The position numbers and the translations under genes were made by a program. The notes below the pieces were generated by a model. That model made no database searches and was not told where the DNA came from. It saw only the letters and a program-made list of their open reading frames with translations. Shown here piece by piece: positions 31,459 to 34,733 of a stretch of DNA of 34,733 nucleotides. The DNA comes from UBA1149 sp963579235 (GTDB taxonomy: Bacteria > Desulfobacterota > Binatia > UBA1149): contig CAUZFM010000017.1 of assembly GCA_963579235.1 (NCBI GenBank), forward strand, positions 1-34,733, read 5' to 3'. The number at the start of each line of letters is the position of its first letter. Position 1 is the first letter of the stretch.

Positions 31459-32646
31459 TCAGGTCGTCTTAGCGCCCGAGGTAAGATCGTCGGGCACGGC
31501 GATGGGCACCGTCTCAACTACTTCGAGGCCGTAGCCGGCCAGGTTGGGCAGCCTCGGCGGAGTGTTGGTGAGCAGCCTTATGCGCCTCACGCCCAGGTCT
31601 CGCAGGATCTGTGCGCCGATGCCGTAGTCCTTGAATGCCGCCAGGCGGCTCGCTGGACTGGTCGACACGACCCCGTCGCTACCAGCTGACAGCGACTCTG
31701 CACCGCGCCCGTGTCTCCTCACGTACAGCACCACGCCCGCCCCCTCTTCGTCGATACGTCGCATAGATGCCTCGAGCAGGGCACCGGTATTACGGTGGCT
31801 GTACGCAAAAACGTCGCCGGGCAGATACTCAGCGTGGGTGCGCACCAGTACCGGCTTGTCGGGGTCGATCCTGCCTTTGACCAGGGCTACGTGCTCGCCG
31901 TCTTCCACGTCGCTGCCATACACGTGGATCTCAAACTCGCCGGCGCTGCGCGTGGGCAATCGAGACGACGCGAGACGTTTGACCAGCGACTCGGTCTGCA
32001 ACCTGTACTGTATGAGGTCGGCGATGGTCGCAATCCTGATCGAGTGGCGGTGGCTGAACTTCACCAGCTCGGGCATGCGCGCCATCGTGCCGTCCTCGTT
32101 GAGAATCTCGCAGATGACACCGGCCGCCGACAACCCGGCAAGCCGCGACATGTCCACCGACCCCTCGGTCTGCCCAGTGCGAACCAGCACGCCACCGTCG
32201 CGGGCGCGCAGCGGAAATACGTGCCCCGGGCTCAGAAAATCAGACGCCGTGGCGCCCTCGCGCACCGCCTCCCTGATGGTAAGCGCGCGATCGGACGCGG
32301 CCATGCCCAGGCCACCGCACTTGCGCGAATCTATCGACACCGTGAAACCGGTGCCCAGCGGAGTAGTGTTTTCGGGCACCATCATGCGCAGCCCGAGTTC
32401 GTCGGCCCGCGAAGTCGTAAGCGGCATGCAGATAAGCCCGCGGGCCTCGCGCATCATGAAATTGATGTGCTCGGGAGTAACCTTGTCGGCGGCTACAAAG
32501 ATGTCACCCTCGTTCTCACGGTCCTCGTCATCCACGAGGATTATCATCCGCCCGAGGCGTATGTCCTCGACCGCGTCTTCTATCGAGCTGACGGGCGAGT
32601 TACCCCCGGCGAGCCCGCTTTCCTGTCCTGTCTGGTTATCGGCCAC
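31459..32646 (-). CDS. ribBA: RibBA-like protein: DHBP synthase with degenerate GTP cyclohydrolase II domain
   Basis: The N-terminal half (about 20-220) is 3,4-dihydroxy-2-butanone 4-phosphate synthase for riboflavin synthesis, with VDDEDRENEGDIFVAAD, GHVFPLRARDGGVLVRTGQTEG and NEDGTMARMPEL. Its usual T-T-G-I-S segment reads GGLGMAASDRA. The C-terminal half looks like GTP cyclohydrolase II but has lost the zinc site: where the family has H-S-E-C...R-C-D-C-G, this protein has HAEYLPGDVFAYSHRNTG (Tyr274, Arg285, Thr287 in place of the three cysteines), and the catalytic RQEGRNIGL loop is replaced. That domain is therefore almost surely inactive, and a separate RibA is expected elsewhere. It follows glmS by 64 nt; I see no FMN riboswitch. 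Confidence 0.93.
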   Translation of the reverse strand: MADNQTGQESGLAGGNSPVSSIEDAVEDIRLGRMIILVDDEDRENEGDIFVAADKVTPEHINFMMREARGLICMPLTTSRADELGLRMMVPENTTPLGTGFTVSIDSRKCGGLGMAASDRALTIREAVREGATASDFLSPGHVFPLRARDGGVLVRTGQTEGSVDMSRLAGLSAAGVICEILNEDGTMARMPELVKFSHRHSIRIATIADLIQYRLQTESLVKRLASSRLPTRSAGEFEIHVYGSDVEDGEHVALVKGRIDPDKPVLVRTHAEYLPGDVFAYSHRNTGALLEASMRRIDEEGAGVVLYVRRHGRGAESLSAGSDGVVSTSPASRLAAFKDYGIGAQILRDLGVRRIRLLTNTPPRLPNLAGYGLEVVETVPIAVPDDLTSGAKTT

Positions 32647-32709
32647 TGAGTGGGCTTTATAGCCCTGACGCGGGGTAGAGAAAACGGGGGGCTATCGAGC
32701 TGACGGGCG
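32580..32709. repeat. 18-bp direct repeat at the glmS-ribBA junction
   Basis: CTATCGAGCTGACGGGCG occurs at 32580-32597 inside the ribBA N-terminal coding region and again at 32692-32709, directly after the glmS stop. The copies are exact and in the same orientation, 112 bp apart, with no similarity outside. Confidence 0.9.
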
Positions 32710-32710
32710 C

Positions 32711-34540
32711 CTACTCGACGGTGACGCTCTTGGCGAGATTACGCGGCTGGTCCACGTCGGTCCCGCGCTCAACGGCCACGTGGTAGGCCAGCAACTGCAG
32801 CGGCACGGTGAGCAGCACCGGGAGCAACGACGTGCTCGTGCTGGGCACGGTTATCACGCACTCGGCCACCGCCCTGAGATCGTCGTCGGCATTGTCAGTG
32901 ATCGCAATAATACGGCCACCTCGTGCCTCGACCTCGCGCAGGTTGCTCAGGGTTTTCTCGTAGACCTCGTCACGCGGGATGAGCACGACCACCGGGAGGT
33001 TCTCGTCTATCAGCGCTATGGGCCCATGCTTCATCTCACCGGCGGGGTAGCCCTCGGCGTGTATGTAAGAAATCTCCTTGAGCTTGAGCGCACCCTCAAG
33101 GGCTATGGGGTAGTTGATGCCACGACCGAGAAAGAGCAGGTCGGAGGCCGACGCGAAACGACGCGCCACCTTTTTGACCTCGGCCTCGCACTGCAGGGTT
33201 TTTTCTACCAACGCGGGCAGCTGCACCAGTGCCTGTATGCACTCGTCCTCGAGCTGCCGGTCAACGGTTCCGGCGCGATCGCCCAGGTAGAGGCCCAGCA
33301 GGTACAGCGCCGTGAGCTGGGTGGTGAAGGCCTTGGTACTGGCGACGCTGATCTCGGGGCCGGCGTGGGTGTAGATGACCGCGTCGGCCTTGCGCGCGAT
33401 GGACGAGTCGACCACGTTGCACACCGCCAGCACTGGCGCGCCGCGCTCGCGCGCCGACTCCATTGCCGCCAGCGTGTCAGCTGTTTCACCTGACTGCGAC
33501 ACCACCACCGCCAGCGTGTGTTCGTCGACCAGGGGATCGCGGTAGCGAAACTCACTGCCGTAATCGACCTCGGTGGGCAGCCTCGCGAAACGCTCGAGTA
33601 TGAACTTGCCCACGAGGCAGGAGTGCCACGCCGTGCCACAGGCCACCAGGGTCGCCCGCTTTATGCCGTCGAGGCGGTCGGAGATAGCGTCGAGTTCGGG
33701 CAGGGCCACGCGACTGCTCTCCTGGGCGATACGCCCACGGGTGGTGTCGATGATGGCCTGCGACTGCTCGTGTATCTCCTTGATGAGAAAATGTTCGTAT
33801 CCGCCCTTGCGGGCCGTGACCGGATCCCAGGTAATGCGCCGGGCTTTCCTGGTGACCTCGGCGCCCGAAAAATCCGACAGCAAAACTCCATCGGTGGTCA
33901 GCTCGGCTATCTCGCCGTCTTCGAGAAAGACCACGTCGCGGGTGTACTCGAGCAGGGCAGGTACGTCCGAGGCCACGAAGCTCTCGCCCTCTCCCAGCCC
34001 TATGACCACCGGCGTGGCGTTCTTTACCGCCACCAGCCGCCCGGGCTCAGCGGCCGACATGACCACGATGGCAAACGAGCCGTCGAGAAGCCCTATCGTC
34101 GAGCGGACCGCCGCGAGCAGGTCGCCTGATTTCTTGAGCTCGAGGTCGACCAGGTGGGATATCACCTCGGTGTCGGTCTCGGACTGTATCTCGCAACCCT
34201 GCTTGCTCAGCTGTTCGCGCAGTTCGACGTAGTTTTCGATTATGCCGTTGTGAATAAGAACGACGTCGCCTGCGCGGTGCGGATGCGCGTTCTCTTCGGA
34301 CGGCCGCCCGTGTGTAGCCCAGCGCGTGTGGCCGATGCCCAAGCTGCCCTCCACCGGGTTCTCGGCCAGCACGGCCACCAGGTTGTCGAGCTTGCCCACG
34401 GCGCGGCGCACTTCTATTTTACCACCGTTAAGCGTCGCCACCCCGGCCGAATCGTAACCTCGGTACTCGAGCTTACGCAGGCCGGCTAGCAATACCTCGT
34501 CGGCTGGCCTCGAGCCTACGTAACCTACAATGCCGCACAC
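32711..34540 (-). CDS. glmS: Glucosamine-fructose-6-phosphate aminotransferase (isomerising)
   Basis: GlmS makes glucosamine 6-phosphate from fructose 6-phosphate and glutamine, the first step to UDP-GlcNAc for peptidoglycan and lipid A. The 609-residue length is exact. The glutaminase domain starts with the Cys2 nucleophile (MCGIVGYVGSRPADEVL) and has GIGHTRWATHG and HNGIIENY; two SIS isomerase domains follow, with CGTAWHSCLVGKF, VSQSGETADTLAA, EISYIHAEGYPAGEMKHGPIA and the C-terminal PRNLAKSVTVE. Start is GTG 34540, only 1 nt after the glmU stop, so the two are translationally coupled. No glmS ribozyme lies upstream, as expected since the space is filled by glmU. Confidence 0.97.
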   Translation of the reverse strand: MCGIVGYVGSRPADEVLLAGLRKLEYRGYDSAGVATLNGGKIEVRRAVGKLDNLVAVLAENPVEGSLGIGHTRWATHGRPSEENAHPHRAGDVVLIHNGIIENYVELREQLSKQGCEIQSETDTEVISHLVDLELKKSGDLLAAVRSTIGLLDGSFAIVVMSAAEPGRLVAVKNATPVVIGLGEGESFVASDVPALLEYTRDVVFLEDGEIAELTTDGVLLSDFSGAEVTRKARRITWDPVTARKGGYEHFLIKEIHEQSQAIIDTTRGRIAQESSRVALPELDAISDRLDGIKRATLVACGTAWHSCLVGKFILERFARLPTEVDYGSEFRYRDPLVDEHTLAVVVSQSGETADTLAAMESARERGAPVLAVCNVVDSSIARKADAVIYTHAGPEISVASTKAFTTQLTALYLLGLYLGDRAGTVDRQLEDECIQALVQLPALVEKTLQCEAEVKKVARRFASASDLLFLGRGINYPIALEGALKLKEISYIHAEGYPAGEMKHGPIALIDENLPVVVLIPRDEVYEKTLSNLREVEARGGRIIAITDNADDDLRAVAECVITVPSTSTSLLPVLLTVPLQLLAYHVAVERGTDVDQPRNLAKSVTVE

Positions 34541-34541
34541 T

Positions 34542-34733
34542 TCAGGAAGCGCTCCCCTTCTTGAGTCGCTTCATGCGGCGGCGAAAACCCGCGACCCAGC
34601 CTTCGCGAACCCGCTGCGGCTTGTCGTTGAACACCAGCGCGCCGTCTTCCACGTCGCTCGACACCGTCGAGCCTGCAGCAACGTAGCTGTCGTTACCCAG
34701 CCGTACCGGCGCCACCAACTGGGTGTCGCTGCC
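34542..34733 (-). CDS. glmU: GlmU C-terminus (partial): GlcNAc-1-P uridylyltransferase / GlcN-1-P acetyltransferase
   Basis: Only the last 63 codons are in the window. They read GSDTQLVAPVRLGNDSYVAA and then AGSTVSSDVEDGALVF, which is the end of the left-handed beta-helix of GlmU, followed by a basic tail with RVREGWVAGFRRRMKRLKK. GlmU makes UDP-GlcNAc from the product of GlmS after GlmM. The pairing glmU-glmS is common, and the stop TGA at 34542 is 1 nt from the glmS start. Confidence 0.9.
   Translation of the reverse strand, partial: GSDTQLVAPVRLGNDSYVAAGSTVSSDVEDGALVFNDKPQRVREGWVAGFRRRMKRLKKGSAS

Noticed and set aside
31631..32662. 343-codon plus-strand frame opposite ribBA
   Set aside because: Shadow of a well-identified gene; low-complexity Ser/Arg-rich composition.
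32647..32710. FMN riboswitch before ribBA
   Set aside because: The 64-base gap is too short and lacks the conserved FMN-aptamer segments; only a small GGGCT/AGCCC hairpin is present.
34541..34733. glmS ribozyme upstream of glmS
   Set aside because: The upstream sequence is glmU coding sequence ending 1 nt before glmS.

Overview
This window is about 34.7 kb of GC-rich chromosomal DNA from a Gram-negative, double-membraned bacterium. Evidence for an outer membrane includes a secretin, OmpA-type and glycine-zipper lipoproteins, a PagL-like lipid A deacylase and lipoprotein signal peptidase. There is also a good sigma-54 promoter. A pilM-like/secretin pair directly ahead of aroC-aroK-aroB is the order familiar from pil-aro clusters of proteobacteria, especially deltaproteobacterial lineages. 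That assignment is inference, and the taxon cannot be fixed from the sequence alone. Most genes are core housekeeping genes, packed tightly. No gene-free stretch exceeds 300 bases; the largest is 15422-15702, which holds the glnB promoters.

Layout. (1) 1-8206, minus: a PilM-like remnant, a secretin, aroC, aroK, aroB, aroQ and mfd (cut by the left edge). The aro genes overlap by 4 nt and make most of the shikimate pathway's second half. (2) 8289-14406, plus: priA, def, fmt, rsmB, rpe, a replication-restart and translation-maturation cluster. (3) 14508-17764, plus: tRNA-Pro(CGG), a membrane TerB/J-domain protein, then glnB and glnA with tandem sigma-54 and sigma-70-like promoters, an intergenic terminator and a strong final terminator. 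(4) 17784-22207, minus: ileS, lspA and two related glycine-zipper lipoproteins, the second carrying an OmpA domain. (5) 22281-23266: a small unknown protein (plus), a DUF3553-like protein and a short glutaredoxin (minus). (6) 23275-30726, minus: a DsbD-like thiol reductase, an RhlB-type helicase, a CstA transporter, a PlsC-like acyltransferase and a sulfatase-fold lipoprotein, with glutaredoxin as the likely last gene. (7) 30864-31451, plus: a PagL-like protein. (8) 31459-34733, minus: glmU (partial), glmS and ribBA.

Most notable points. The RhlB-type helicase has no usable canonical start ahead of its conserved N-terminal Q-motif, but has a strong Shine-Dalgarno in front of an AUA codon. AUA is also a surprisingly common isoleucine codon in several genes of this GC-rich window, yet is scarce in glnA. 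The DsbD-like protein has a signal peptide built from four 15-bp repeats and appears to lack one of the two membrane cysteines of DsbD. The GTP cyclohydrolase II half of RibBA has lost all three zinc cysteines. The pil-aro cluster lacks pilN, pilO and pilP. Glutamine synthetase carries an unusual lysine-rich N-terminal tail. I saw no CRISPR array, insertion sequence, prophage or clear multi-gene novel system.
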